Positions 8,890 through 18,293 are shown, counted from the stretch's first letter. The stretch is 64,000 nucleotides of DNA from Rhizobium terrae (GCF_003425685.1 NZ_QJKM01000001.1:611515-675514), one strand, 5' to 3'. Notes: generated by a model from the sequence alone, not told the origin. Numbers and translations: made by a program.

Positions 8890-9247
8890 CGAGCGAGTTT
8901 GGCAACGCGAAAGAAGGTCGGCAAAAAAATTAACAATTGTCAAATTCTTCCATTTTGGAAAAGAAGAAGGCTCGACCGTTTTTCCCGTTCGAGCCTTCAG
9001 CAGGCTGTTTGACGCAACTATTATTGTTGTTTTTATAGTAATATCAACTCGATCAAAAGGATTAGTTTGAGTCTCGGAGAAAAGGACGAGATTCGCAATC
9101 TAGAGTAAGCTAGATAAGCTTGCAAACTTGCAATAAATGCGGGATTATTTTCAGGGAGCTCGACCTTTGATTGCGCAAGGGCGAGCGGCACGATCCATGC
9201 CAAAGAGCTTATGGTCAACAGGTCCGGTTTGCTGAATATTGATCAAT
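8890..9247. other. AT-rich convergent intergenic region
   Basis: About 358 bp between the end of the secretion operon and the end of the leftward glycosyltransferase gene. No credible gene. It contains the 8966-8998 hairpin; the rest (9005-9140) is AT-rich with nothing recognisable. Confidence 0.6.
8966..8998 (-). terminator. Hairpin terminator between converging genes
   Basis: Perfect 10-bp stem GAAGGCTCGA (8966-8975) with TCGAGCCTTC (8989-8998), 13-nt loop. Read on the minus strand it is followed by TTCTTTTCC, which fits rho-independent termination of the leftward operon ending at 9248. It may also serve the rightward operon ending at 8889, though no T-run follows on that side. Confidence 0.6.
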
Positions 9248-10570
9248 TCAGGCGACGAAGGCACTATAAAGCTTCGTACCCCAGGACAAGGATCGATCAA
9301 AGAATTTCTGCCGATCCTGTATGAGTGTCGTCCGCAGCTCATGCAGTTTCCGGGTGTCGCTGGCGAGGAGGTTGAGCGCCGAACTGAATGCCCGGACATC
9401 ATCGGCCGGAAATTCGATGCAGGCGCCGGCTACAAGCTCCTTGGCCGGGACCACGGAGCTGAGGATGGACGGAACCCCGTGAGCGGCGGCCTCCACGACC
9501 ACGAGGGCGAGTCCTTCCGGGAACGTGCTCCTAGTTGGGCAGGCGAGCAGATCGGTTTGCGCCAGCTGCTGATGCACATCGTCCGCATTCAACTGTCCCA
9601 GCATGCGAATTCGTCCGCTGAAGGACGAGGCTGCAATCCGTCTTCTCAATTCAGCCTCGGCCTCTCCCGCACCGGCGAAGGCCAGGGTTATGTGGGGGTA
9701 TCGAGCAGCGGTGTTTTCGAAGGCCGCGAGAAGATCGAAAATACCTTTCTCCTCTTGCAGGCGCCCGAGGAACAGAATGTCTCGCAATTGATCCGATTGG
9801 CGAGGGCTTGCGAGAAACTTCGAAAGCAGCTGCGGCACCTCGGCGTAGAAACGTTCGGCCTTGCCGCCTGCAAGCTCGACGACCTGCCGCCTTGTCTCTT
9901 CGGACGTGCACACACCAGCCTCCACACGCCGGATCGACAAGCTCGTCATCCGGCGCTTGAGCCTGTCCTTGATGGACTTGGGTTCGAGGCCCATCGGCCA
10001 GAAGTTGTTGTGGGCGGTGAGAACGATTTTTGTGTTTCTCGGAATCGAAGACACCACCCACCAAGGCGTATCGACGCCCATAAGCAGGACATGGGGCTGA
10101 TATTCGTGCAATTCCCGAACCACCTTCCGGCTGAAGGTGAAGCTGGCCTTTCGATAGGACAGGCTCCCGCTTGGTCGCGCGCGGGGAATGCTGACGAAAC
10201 GGAAACGAGGGTCGCGGTGTTTCGGCAGGTTTTCCGGCTCGGCAATGAGCAGCGCCATAGCCTGAAGTTTCTCAATGAGGGTATAAAACATGGTCGAATA
10301 GGCGACGACGGGCGTCCGGGGATCGAAACGACCCTCAATCCAGTGATCGAAGGTGCCGGCCACATCGCCCGGGCCAGCGATGAACGCGACGCGCGGCGTT
10401 TGGCTGGGTTGCAGGCCGAGACGGGTCCTGAGGCTCTGCGCCGCATCATCCGGGATCGCGACGAAATCGGAAATATTATCTTCATCGGCGACATCCGGCG
10501 TTCCCGGCCGAAGCTGCGTGATATGGTCCCCCGTCAAGCCCAGAGGATGTTCAGCGAATGTTTTTTGCAT
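9248..10570 (-). CDS. Glycosyltransferase family 4 (GT-B fold)
   Basis: Cytoplasmic retaining glycosyltransferase of 440 aa. The C-terminal half carries the group 1 hallmarks FLGRLQEEKGIFDLL (about residues 275-290) and EGLALVVVEAAAHGVPSI (about 360-377), in which the first Glu is the family's EX7E-type residue. The N-terminal acceptor domain is divergent. The ATG at 10570 lies inside the end of the upstream gene (20-bp overlap), indicating translational coupling with the glycosidase-like gene. It probably adds one sugar of the EPS repeat unit; donor and acceptor cannot be read from the sequence. Confidence 0.85.
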   Translation of the reverse strand: MQKTFAEHPLGLTGDHITQLRPGTPDVADEDNISDFVAIPDDAAQSLRTRLGLQPSQTPRVAFIAGPGDVAGTFDHWIEGRFDPRTPVVAYSTMFYTLIEKLQAMALLIAEPENLPKHRDPRFRFVSIPRARPSGSLSYRKASFTFSRKVVRELHEYQPHVLLMGVDTPWWVVSSIPRNTKIVLTAHNNFWPMGLEPKSIKDRLKRRMTSLSIRRVEAGVCTSEETRRQVVELAGGKAERFYAEVPQLLSKFLASPRQSDQLRDILFLGRLQEEKGIFDLLAAFENTAARYPHITLAFAGAGEAEAELRRRIAASSFSGRIRMLGQLNADDVHQQLAQTDLLACPTRSTFPEGLALVVVEAAAHGVPSILSSVVPAKELVAGACIEFPADDVRAFSSALNLLASDTRKLHELRTTLIQDRQKFFDRSLSWGTKLYSAFVA

Positions 10571-12116
10571 TCAGCACCTGCTGGACCGCTTGCCATTTCG
10601 GATGGCTTTCGCCTTCATTTTCCAGCAGCCCCCAACTACCCCATTTGCTGGGTCCGCTCATCGACGAAAAAAGTGCATAGAGTTCTCCGCCGGACGCCCA
10701 CCAGTTCCGGAGATGGCGTCGATAGAGGTCACCCATGCGGGGATCGCGGTTGGCGGCAATGAAGAGATCGGTCAGCATGTCATTGTTCTCGGCGCCGCTA
10801 TGACCCACGAGATGCTGCCCGCCCTCATAAGCGTAAAGCTTGGCGCGATACTGATTGGCAACCGCCACCTGGTTCCGGATGATCTTCTTGTTCTCTATCT
10901 CGACTTCTTTTTCGAGCTCCGAGAAAAGCCGGTCAAGCGACCATTTCGACACGTCGTCTGCCCGCTCCGGTGAGCCCAGGCTTCCTCCAAAATAGGGAGC
11001 GATGGCGAGCACATCCGCATGCTGCGCGACCCCCTTCCAAGAGAGGATTGTCGTGCTGGTCCATTCGTTCACCGATTGCGCAGCATAGATCCCGATGATC
11101 CTCTGGCTATCAGCGCTAAAAATATCTTCCCAGATTTTGAGAATTTCCGTGCTGCGATGGGCATAGTAGCGCAACTGCGCCTCATAGTCGTTGCTCGACA
11201 GGCCAAGCGCCAGGCCCTGCGCGCGCGCGTGATCGGCCTGACCAAAACTGGTATTCCAGACCTCGTTGGAATATTCGACGTGAACGTCAAGACGCGGGTC
11301 CAGATCCTTCTTGACCTGTTCCGCGAACGCTCGGACAAAGCCGTCGTCGCATAAATGCGGCATGTTGAACCATGGTTCGATCCTCGTCTCGTTGCAGAGA
11401 TCGATCATATCTTCGAGCGGCACGCCCAATTCCGACCGGCCGAACTGGCCGCGTCTGGGCCTGTCCGCCCAATGAATAATCCCTGAATTGTTGGTTCCCA
11501 TCCAATCCATGAAGCGCAACGCCGACATGCCGTTCATTCGCTCCAGAAACGGTTTTCTGAATTTAGGCGGGATCGTGACGCTCCGTTCATGGATTCGGAT
11601 GTTGCGAATCGGGTCTGTACGATCCGTTTCCGTAATTCGGGCCGTGAAGGGATCTTCCTTGCGAAGGTTTCGGACGTCGTCGCGACCTCTTGCTCGCGAT
11701 TCCAGCTGAGCCCCGCCCTTGTATTCGAGTTTGCCTTTGCCATCGTAATAGACGGAAAGCTGAACCGGCAGCGCCTTTCGCTCGGATGTGAAGATCAGAA
11801 AGCTCTCCAGTACGGAATTCGGCGGAACGGCCGTGGGATATCCATCCTCCGTCATGGGTGGCAGCGGCGTGTCCCAGGTAAACGCGTCACCCTCTATCTG
11901 TACGCGCCATCGAGAAGCATTGTAGGCAAGGTTCGAAAAGGCATATTCGGTTGCCCAGTAGCTCATTCCAGTGAGATTCAATGCCAGTCGGCCGGAGACT
12001 CCCTGTGCCCTGGCCGGGCCAAAGTTCCGGGAGATCAAGAGGGGAGAGATTGCAGCACTCGATAGCAGTTGCAGAAGCGCCCGGCGCTTCACCGACGATT
12101 CTTTCCCCAGGTCCAT
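10551..12116 (-). CDS. Secreted glycoside hydrolase-like protein (clan A type)
   Basis: Predicted exported protein of 521 aa. The N-terminus (KRRALLQLLSSAAISPLL ... ARAQG) looks like a signal peptide, possibly Tat-type because of the twin Arg. The body has a (beta/alpha)8-like pattern with HVEYSNEVWN (about residue 278), in which the Glu after Asn is the usual acid/base of clan GH-A, and YAYEGGQH (about 429), where Glu would be the nucleophile. The start was set at ATG 12116; a longer reading from TTG 12284 would cross the promoter. In EPS clusters such enzymes often trim polymer or release it from the surface. The precise GH family is not assigned, and a non-catalytic role is possible. Confidence 0.65.
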   Translation of the reverse strand: MDLGKESSVKRRALLQLLSSAAISPLLISRNFGPARAQGVSGRLALNLTGMSYWATEYAFSNLAYNASRWRVQIEGDAFTWDTPLPPMTEDGYPTAVPPNSVLESFLIFTSERKALPVQLSVYYDGKGKLEYKGGAQLESRARGRDDVRNLRKEDPFTARITETDRTDPIRNIRIHERSVTIPPKFRKPFLERMNGMSALRFMDWMGTNNSGIIHWADRPRRGQFGRSELGVPLEDMIDLCNETRIEPWFNMPHLCDDGFVRAFAEQVKKDLDPRLDVHVEYSNEVWNTSFGQADHARAQGLALGLSSNDYEAQLRYYAHRSTEILKIWEDIFSADSQRIIGIYAAQSVNEWTSTTILSWKGVAQHADVLAIAPYFGGSLGSPERADDVSKWSLDRLFSELEKEVEIENKKIIRNQVAVANQYRAKLYAYEGGQHLVGHSGAENNDMLTDLFIAANRDPRMGDLYRRHLRNWWASGGELYALFSSMSGPSKWGSWGLLENEGESHPKWQAVQQVLNAKNIR

Positions 12117-12262
12117 GGCCGCCTGCCCATCCCGTTGCAAAACCACGCGCTCATCTTCTGATCGAAGAGCATCGAGCAATCCGACGCAAGCAATCCAAAT
12201 GGCGGTCTCAGGGTCTCCGATCGGCTTAGGTGCTAACCCTTTCGAACAGATGGGGAGTGGCG

Positions 12263-12276
12263 TCCCTAACGTGTAG
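12263..12276. promoter_or_regulatory. Candidate shared EPS regulatory element
   Basis: TCCCTAACGTGTAG in the 260-bp divergent promoter between the glycosidase-like gene and the Wzy-like gene. It resembles the elements at 1055, 15149, 21193 and 29146. The similarity was judged by eye only. Confidence 0.25.
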
Positions 12277-12375
12277 CCTTCCAAGCCGAGTTTGGCACAA
12301 GAGGAGTTCCGGTGTCACAAGCGCTTACAGGTGAAATTCTTCGGTGGGGCATTCTGTTCGGGTGCGAGACCTTCG

Positions 12376-13938
12376 ATGCCTGAATATTTCCGTGCGCTTG
12401 TTTATATTCTGATCATCAGCATCCCGGTCTTTTACGTCGCCAAGAAAATCGCCGTGCCTCTGATTGATGAGGTGGAATTCAGGCTGTGGCGAAACTGCTG
12501 GCTCGCGGCGACCTGCGTCACCTTTCTGTCCAGGAGCTTTTTTGATTTCGCTGCGGCGCTCACGCTGATGAGCATTTATATTCACCGCAACTCCAAACAG
12601 CCCCTGTTCCTCTATGTGATCTTGATGTTCGTCGCCCCGTGTGTCCCCGTGGGCGTCGGGATCCCCGGCATCTTTAATCGCATCATCGACCTCGATCCGC
12701 CGCGGCTGATGGCGATATTGATCCTTATCCCCATGGCGATCAGGTTATGGAGGGAGCCGGAACGCAGGAACATGCAATTCGCCGATGTCTTCATCCTCGT
12801 GTTCTTCCTCTTCATTTCGATTCTCTCTCTGAGGCTTGGCGATATGAACTCCATTCTGCGGGTTGTGCCGGGCTATTTCCTCGACATCGTACTTCCCTAC
12901 TACGTTTTCAGCCGCTCGCTGCGTTCGGGACTCGACATCAATCGATCGCTGCTTGCTTTCGTATTCGCCGCGATGCCTCTCGCGGCCATCGGCGTTTTCG
13001 AAATCTGGAGAAACTGGCGGGTATACTATGTGGTGGTGCAGGAGTGGGACGTCGTTCTCATCACGGCCTATCTTTTCCGTGACGGCCTGTTGCGAGCGGC
13101 GACCACATCGGTGGAGGCGATTGCTTTCGGTTTTCTCTGCATGACGGGAGCGGGCTGTCTGCTTGCGCTTCGAACCCCAAAACCTTTGGGGGTGTGGCGA
13201 TATCTGGCCCACGGCATCTTGCTCGCCGGCCTTCTGTCCAGCGTCTCGCGCGGTCCCTGGCTCGGCTTTGCCATTTGCGTGGTGGTGATCCTGTTGGCCA
13301 ATCCTCGTCCATCGCTGAAGCTGCTTTGCTGGCTTTCGCCGGGCCTCATCGCGGTGATCGTCGTGCATCCGCCATTCATAGACCGCTTCATGGACCTGCT
13401 TCCGTTCGTCGGGTCCGCGGACAAAGGGAGTGAGACCTATCGCTCCGCTCTACTGGAGAATTCGTTGGTTGTCATCGATCGCTATCCGTTGTTCGGGTCG
13501 GAGACATTTCTCAGAGAACCGGAGATGCTTAGGATGATCCAAGGCCAGGGCATCGTCGACGTCGTGAATACCTATCTGCAGATTGCGCTCCACTACGGCT
13601 TACTGGGCTTGTTCCTGTTTCTCATGTTCTTTGCCGTGGTGGCCGCCAGATTGAGCGTGTTGTCTCTGCGCAGCAAAACGGCCATGATCAACTATCCGGG
13701 CCTTCTCGGCCTGTTGATAGGCATGCTTTTCACCATTGCAACGACCAGCAGCGTATCGATCATCCCATATATATACTGGCCTTTTTCCGGTCTGTGCGCA
13801 GCGTTGGCGGCCGGTGGCGCAGGCATGGAGTGGAGTGGTGCAGCAAAGGACGGAGGCGGAATAAGAAAGCTCGGGCTTGGAGCCGTCGTCGGGTCACCTG
13901 AAAGGCGGAAGATGCGTATCCTTAATTCGGGCAGGTGA
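12376..13938 (+). CDS. Wzy/O-antigen ligase-family membrane protein (EPS polymerase candidate)
   Basis: Integral membrane protein of 520 aa with at least ten hydrophobic segments and a large periplasmic loop in the C-terminal half. The segment GLLSSVSRGPWLGFAI (about residue 296) matches the SRG motif of the Wzy_C/O-antigen ligase family. In a Wzx/Wzy pathway this protein would join repeat units on undecaprenyl diphosphate at the periplasmic face. The start was placed at ATG 12376 (MPEYFRALVYIL), which begins directly before the first membrane helix; an upstream in-frame ATG at 12292 would add an implausible cytoplasmic leader. It converges with the next gene (23-bp gap). Confidence 0.8.
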   Translation: MPEYFRALVYILIISIPVFYVAKKIAVPLIDEVEFRLWRNCWLAATCVTFLSRSFFDFAAALTLMSIYIHRNSKQPLFLYVILMFVAPCVPVGVGIPGIFNRIIDLDPPRLMAILILIPMAIRLWREPERRNMQFADVFILVFFLFISILSLRLGDMNSILRVVPGYFLDIVLPYYVFSRSLRSGLDINRSLLAFVFAAMPLAAIGVFEIWRNWRVYYVVVQEWDVVLITAYLFRDGLLRAATTSVEAIAFGFLCMTGAGCLLALRTPKPLGVWRYLAHGILLAGLLSSVSRGPWLGFAICVVVILLANPRPSLKLLCWLSPGLIAVIVVHPPFIDRFMDLLPFVGSADKGSETYRSALLENSLVVIDRYPLFGSETFLREPEMLRMIQGQGIVDVVNTYLQIALHYGLLGLFLFLMFFAVVAARLSVLSLRSKTAMINYPGLLGLLIGMLFTIATTSSVSIIPYIYWPFSGLCAALAAGGAGMEWSGAAKDGGGIRKLGLGAVVGSPERRKMRILNSGR

Positions 13939-13961
13939 GTGAGGCATTGAGATACCGCGAC

Positions 13962-14996
13962 CTATTTGTATTCAATGATCCGCTGCTGTCGCTTGATCAG
14001 CCGATTTACATGAAACTGCATTATCCCCTGCATTTCGGGGAACTTGCCGAAGACGGCAAAGACCGCGTGAGGCCACCGATCGGCATCGGTCGATGTCATG
14101 CGCCCGGCAAGACGCAGGACCTGGAGAGGATAGGCGAGCAGAAGGGTGAGGCTTGCCGGATGCAAGGCGATGCCACCGATGGCGAGGGCCGGTATGAACC
14201 CGCCCCACAGAACAGCGCGACGGACATTTCGGCGCCAGATTCGGTATGGCGACTTCCGATGAAGATTGGAGACCTGTGCATAGGCATGCCCGCAGCGAAC
14301 ACTTCTTCGCCACCATTGGCTCAAACTGGTCATGTCTGCATCATGGCGTGCCATTTCGAGTGGAAGGCGCCAGATTTTCCAACCTTTTTCTCGCAGACGC
14401 ACGCAGAGTTCGGGCTCCTCGCCGGCAATCAACCGGTCCGAATAGCCGCCGACATTATTCAGCGCTTCAGCCCTGATCAGGATGTCACCTCCGCATTCGG
14501 CCACTTCGCCGGGCTTGCCATCCCATTCACGATCGCACATCGCATTGAAGATGGTCTGTCCCGGATGAATCTCGCGGCGGCGGCCGAAAACCAGAGCCAG
14601 TTCCTTGCGGGTGCTCAGGAATGCCGTAGCTGCGTTGATCCATGCGGCGTCCACTTCGCAATCTCCGTCCAGGAACTGTACGAATGTCGTGTCAGGCCAG
14701 AGGTCCATCAGGGCATCAAAACCGGCATTGCGCGCGCGGGCCGCTGTGAAGGGAATGGCCAGATCAAGTGATATCACCCTCGCACATAGGGCCGAAGCGG
14801 CCTGCACGCTTCCATCGGAGGAGCCGGAATCGACGTAAATCGTGCGTTCGCTGTAGGGCTGCAGCGCCTTGAGGCAGGTAATGAGACGTTGCCCTTCATT
14901 TCTACCGATAACGACGATGCCGACCTTGGCGTAACGACCGAAATTCATATCGATGGGCGTCTTCCGGGTATCCATCCGCGTCATTCCCCATTTCAT
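13962..14996 (-). CDS. Glycosyltransferase family 2
   Basis: GT-A fold glycosyltransferase of 344 aa. IGRNEGQRLITCL near residue 30 begins the nucleotide-sugar-binding fold, QFLDGDCEVD (about 109) is the DxD-type metal site, and GGYSDRLIAGEEPELCVRL (about 185) supplies the ED acceptor-site acidic pair. Weakly hydrophobic C-terminal stretches (about 265-295) suggest membrane association. Several Met codons cluster at the start (14996, 14984, 14975, 14948); the first is kept, but 14975 with GGGGA upstream is equally plausible. A likely EPS side-chain or backbone transferase. Confidence 0.85.
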   Translation of the reverse strand: MKWGMTRMDTRKTPIDMNFGRYAKVGIVVIGRNEGQRLITCLKALQPYSERTIYVDSGSSDGSVQAASALCARVISLDLAIPFTAARARNAGFDALMDLWPDTTFVQFLDGDCEVDAAWINAATAFLSTRKELALVFGRRREIHPGQTIFNAMCDREWDGKPGEVAECGGDILIRAEALNNVGGYSDRLIAGEEPELCVRLREKGWKIWRLPLEMARHDADMTSLSQWWRRSVRCGHAYAQVSNLHRKSPYRIWRRNVRRAVLWGGFIPALAIGGIALHPASLTLLLAYPLQVLRLAGRMTSTDADRWPHAVFAVFGKFPEMQGIMQFHVNRLIKRQQRIIEYK

Positions 14997-15148
14997 CCAC
15001 GAGGTGCCTGATCAACGTCGGCAGTACTGAAGTAACTCCAGAGTTTTGTAGGAATTCGCCGTTTGGCTGTAAATTTACCTCTTTGGTGGAAGCCATTGCC
15101 GAGGGATACGCTGTTTGTCGGGCTGAGCCGCAAGCTCGGTTTTTGCTA

Positions 15149-15162
15149 CACCTTAAAGGTAG
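15149..15162. promoter_or_regulatory. Candidate shared EPS regulatory element
   Basis: CACCTTAAAGGTAG, which contains a near-palindromic ACCTTAAAGGT core, in the 206-bp divergent promoter between the GT2 gene at 14996 and the GT4 gene at 15203. It resembles the elements at 21193 and 29146. Judged by eye only. Confidence 0.3.
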
Positions 15163-15202
15163 ACATTCAGAGGAATGCCGAACATGAAGGGGTGATTGGG
15201 GA

Positions 15203-16408
15203 GTGCGTATCGCGTATTTCACCAACCAATATCCGGCGCCGAGTCATACGTTCATAAGACGGGAAATCATCGCGCTGGAGGCGCGGGGACATAGCGTTGA
15301 GCGATATGCCGTGCGCGCTTTCCGCGGAGAGCTGAAGGACACCGATGATATCCGCGAGGCTCAGAGGACACGTCAGCTGTTAAAGACGCCCCCGGCATCC
15401 GCCACAGTCATCCTCATGCGCATGCTATGTGCACATCCCTTATCGTCGCTGAGTGCGCTCAAAGGCACATTCCGCTTCGCGAGGGCCGCAGGCGGGCGCT
15501 TTTTTATCCATCTCATCTATCTTGCAGAGGCGATGATCCTTGCAGATTGGTGTCGCCGAGACGGCATCGATCATCTGCACGTGCATTTCGGCACCAATCC
15601 AGCCACGGTCGCCGCCCTTGCGCATCAGATCTGCGGTGTGAAATTCAGCTTCACCGTTCACGGTCCCGAGGAGTTCGACCGGCCTGAAGTCCTGGGACTC
15701 CACGACAAGATCCGGGCGTCGTCCTTTGTCGTCGCCGTAAGCTCGTACGGACGCAGCCAGTTGCTGCGCTGGGCTTATCCCGATGACTGGGAAAAGGTTC
15801 AGGTGGTTCATTGCGGCATTGATCAACGATACCTGGGTGAGCCTGTCGAATGCCGGGGCACCGAACGGCGGCTTGTATGCGTGGCGCGATTGTCCGAACA
15901 GAAGGGCCATCTTCTGCTGTTGCAGGCAGCGGCGAAGCTGCAGGCGGAGGGTTTGCGGTTCGAACTCGTGCTGGTCGGCGACGGTCCGCTGCGAGCTGAA
16001 ATTAAGACGCAGGTAGAACGCCTCGGACTTGACGGAACGATCATGATGACAGGTACGATTTCGCAAGACGACGTGCGTGGTGAAATATTGCGTGCCAAGG
16101 TACTGGTTCTGCCGAGTTTTGCCGAAGGCCTGCCCGTGGTTCTGATGGAAAGCCTGGCACTGAGGCGTCCGGTGATCTCGACTTATATCGCGGGCATTCC
16201 CGAACTCGTTCAACCGGAAAACGGTTGGCTTGTCCCGGCGGGTGATCTCGACGCTCTGATTGAAGCCATGCGCGATGCCCTGGACGCGAGCGACGCTGAG
16301 CTACTCAGTAAGGGGGAAGCGGGACGTCGCCGTGCCCTTGAGCGGCACGATGTGAACCGCTCCGCAGCACTGTTGGAGGCGCTGATGAAGCAGCAGAGAA
16401 CGGCCTGA
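15203..16408 (+). CDS. Glycosyltransferase family 4, WcaL/AmsK-like
   Basis: 401 aa. The N-terminus YFTNQYPAPSHTFIRREI is typical of colanic-acid/amylovoran-type GT4 enzymes. Further motifs are HVHFGTNPATVAALA (about 129), RLSEQKGHLLLLQA and EGLPVVLMESLALRRPVIST (about 308). GTG at 15203 is the start, with AAGGGG about 10 nt upstream. It is a single-gene unit running rightward and converging on the 16445 gene. The predicted role is transfer of one sugar to the lipid-linked EPS repeat unit. Confidence 0.87.
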   Translation: MRIAYFTNQYPAPSHTFIRREIIALEARGHSVERYAVRAFRGELKDTDDIREAQRTRQLLKTPPASATVILMRMLCAHPLSSLSALKGTFRFARAAGGRFFIHLIYLAEAMILADWCRRDGIDHLHVHFGTNPATVAALAHQICGVKFSFTVHGPEEFDRPEVLGLHDKIRASSFVVAVSSYGRSQLLRWAYPDDWEKVQVVHCGIDQRYLGEPVECRGTERRLVCVARLSEQKGHLLLLQAAAKLQAEGLRFELVLVGDGPLRAEIKTQVERLGLDGTIMMTGTISQDDVRGEILRAKVLVLPSFAEGLPVVLMESLALRRPVISTYIAGIPELVQPENGWLVPAGDLDALIEAMRDALDASDAELLSKGEAGRRRALERHDVNRSAALLEALMKQQRTA

Positions 16409-16444
16409 AGGCTGGCTTGAAAAATCTCGCCGACAAATTGGGCG

Positions 16445-17428
16445 TCATGCTTTTCGGAACGGCCCAGCGTGGCGCAGGAAGTCCTGCAGGATATGCGGCG
16501 GCAAGTTGGCCGATTTGCCGGCCATCAGCAGCCGGAGGCGGCAGGCCAGATGGCCGCCGAGCCAAGCCAAATCCGCCAGACGTGCATAGCTGCCGCCTCG
16601 GTGCTTGAGATAATAGCGCCTGCGGGATTGAAACCAGTAGATGGGGCGGCGTGACGGACGGACATGCCGGGTGACGCCGGTGGCCTGCCCGACGAGATGA
16701 ATCACCCGGCTCTGTGGCACATGCCAGCAGGACCAGCCGGCGGCGGCAGCCCGCATGCAGAAATCGACCTCTTCGTAATAGAGAAAATACCCCTCATCGA
16801 GAAGTCCGAGTTGGTCCAGCAACTTGGTGCGCAGGATCATGCATGCACCGGACACCCAGTCTATCCGGGATGGTGTTTTCGGCATTTCGGGGGCGATACG
16901 CCATCGGTTGAGAAGGTAGGTGATCGGCCCGAGCCTTGCCTCGCTTTCAAATTCATTGGCGATGGAAGGAAAGCGGAATGCACAGGCCTGCCTCCGCCCA
17001 TCCGGATGTTCCAGCTGACTGCCGGCGATACCGGCCTCCGGCGTCGTCTCCATAAATTCGACCAGACGGGTAATGCTGCCGGGCCGGGCGATCGTGTCGG
17101 GATTCAGCAGCAGAATATATTCGGGCTTGCCGAAGGTCATGATGGCATATTCGATGCCCCGGTTGTTCCCGTAAGCAAACCCCCCGTTCTGTCCCAGGGG
17201 GAGGCATGCCACGTTCGTCCAACCATTTTCATGTATCGCCGCGACAATTCTTTCGGCTGATCGATCACCCGAGCAACCGTCAACGACGACGATACGTGTT
17301 GCGTGAGGCACGGTGCCGGGAACACTCAGCGATGCCAGGCAATCGATGACGAGATCCGCAGTCCGGTAATTGACGATGACGATTGCCAATTTCAGACAAC
17401 GATCCCGCATCTCGTCGCTTGCGGACAT
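16445..17428 (-). CDS. Glycosyltransferase family 2 (rhamnosyltransferase-like)
   Basis: GT2 enzyme of 327 aa: VIVNYRTADLVIDCLAS opens the GT-A fold, LLLNPDTIARPG holds the DxD-equivalent NPD, and WVSGACMILRTKLLDQLGLL plus FFLYYEEVDFCMR-like YFLYYEEVDFCMR give the acceptor region with the EE/D acidic residues. This pattern is common in WbbL-type rhamnosyltransferases. The ATG at 17428 overlaps the stop of the upstream gene (TAATG), so it is coupled to the kinase-like gene and belongs to the leftward ExoF-GumC-kinase-GT operon. Confidence 0.85.
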   Translation of the reverse strand: MSASDEMRDRCLKLAIVIVNYRTADLVIDCLASLSVPGTVPHATRIVVVDGCSGDRSAERIVAAIHENGWTNVACLPLGQNGGFAYGNNRGIEYAIMTFGKPEYILLLNPDTIARPGSITRLVEFMETTPEAGIAGSQLEHPDGRRQACAFRFPSIANEFESEARLGPITYLLNRWRIAPEMPKTPSRIDWVSGACMILRTKLLDQLGLLDEGYFLYYEEVDFCMRAAAAGWSCWHVPQSRVIHLVGQATGVTRHVRPSRRPIYWFQSRRRYYLKHRGGSYARLADLAWLGGHLACRLRLLMAGKSANLPPHILQDFLRHAGPFRKA

Positions 17429-18276
17429 TAGAGACCATGCCTTTTCGTCTTGTTCAGAACGACCTGCATGCTTTTGGTCGGGCCGATATAGCTGCGACAT
17501 ATTTCCAGATCTGACCTTTTTGATTTGCCGACCGCCGCCACGATCACCGCCGTATCGGACATGTCGATGAACGGGATGACCTCATCGGAATTCAGCATCG
17601 GTGGGAGATCGAAAATGATGAGGGTCGGCCTCAGCAATTGGCGATTGGCTTCGACTTGCAAGGTCATGCGTGCCAGGTCGGCGGGCAGCGGAATTCTCCC
17701 TGTCCCCCACGCCGCACGGAGAAACCGCAGGCGGACGCCCCTGATGTCGATGGTCGATAGCCAGCCGTGAACCAGGTCTTCGTAAGATGGCTCCGGCGCC
17801 AGTCCCAGAGCCTTTCCTACTCCCGGATTTCTCGCATTTGCATCCACCAGCAGAACATTTGCGCCAGGCACCCGGGCAAAGCTGAGCGCAAGATTGACGG
17901 TCGTGACGGTGGTGCCGCAACCGGCCGATGGGGCACTGACCGAAATTACCCGCGTATCGGCTTCTTTGCGTTGGTTGATGAGGTGGTTACGCAGGACGTC
18001 GTAGGCGTGGGTGATCGCGTTGCTGCTGTCGAACGCAATGATCCGGTTGGAATAAAGGAAAGTCGGGGATAGAGGGTCTGTGTCGAGAGACAGCGGATAG
18101 TCGTCTTGAGGATGATATCCATTGATCCGGCTGTCTGGATAGCTGCCCGTGATCTCCGGGAAGCCGGCGGTCTCCAGCCTATCCGTTCGTCTGCCTCGAA
18201 GCGAGGTATTCTTGATGATCTCCATGAAATTCTGCCCTGTCCCATCGATGCGAGTTCTAAACGGAATTCCGACCAT
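17428..18276 (-). CDS. CpsD/CapB-like polysaccharide co-polymerase ATPase with degenerate P-loop
   Basis: 282 aa. Residues about 85-275 match the MinD/ParA-like domain of bacterial tyrosine autokinases that pair with Wzz/GumC proteins. Walker A' VLLVDANARNP and Walker B LIIFDLPP are present. The Walker A loop (about residues 112-121) reads APSAGCGTTV, so the Lys expected before Thr is replaced by Thr. The C-terminus (TKRHGL) has no tyrosine cluster. Both features argue against classical autokinase activity; a structural or nucleotide-sensing role in chain-length control is inferred. It lies 17 bp downstream of the GumC-like gene. An alternative start is ATG 18225. Confidence 0.75.
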   Translation of the reverse strand: MVGIPFRTRIDGTGQNFMEIIKNTSLRGRRTDRLETAGFPEITGSYPDSRINGYHPQDDYPLSLDTDPLSPTFLYSNRIIAFDSSNAITHAYDVLRNHLINQRKEADTRVISVSAPSAGCGTTVTTVNLALSFARVPGANVLLVDANARNPGVGKALGLAPEPSYEDLVHGWLSTIDIRGVRLRFLRAAWGTGRIPLPADLARMTLQVEANRQLLRPTLIIFDLPPMLNSDEVIPFIDMSDTAVIVAAVGKSKRSDLEICRSYIGPTKSMQVVLNKTKRHGL

Positions 18277-18293
18277 TCGGTTGATATTGCCCC

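Noticed and set aside
9239..10762. 507-residue plus-strand frame across the GT4 and glycosidase-like genes
   Set aside because: No recognisable family; it covers the ends of two well-supported minus-strand genes and is a coding shadow.
12376..13938. Exosortase (XrtA) candidate, considered because of the ligase/ACP/decarboxylase trio
   Set aside because: The protein has the SRG motif and topology of the Wzy/O-antigen ligase family, and no PEP-CTERM protein was seen.
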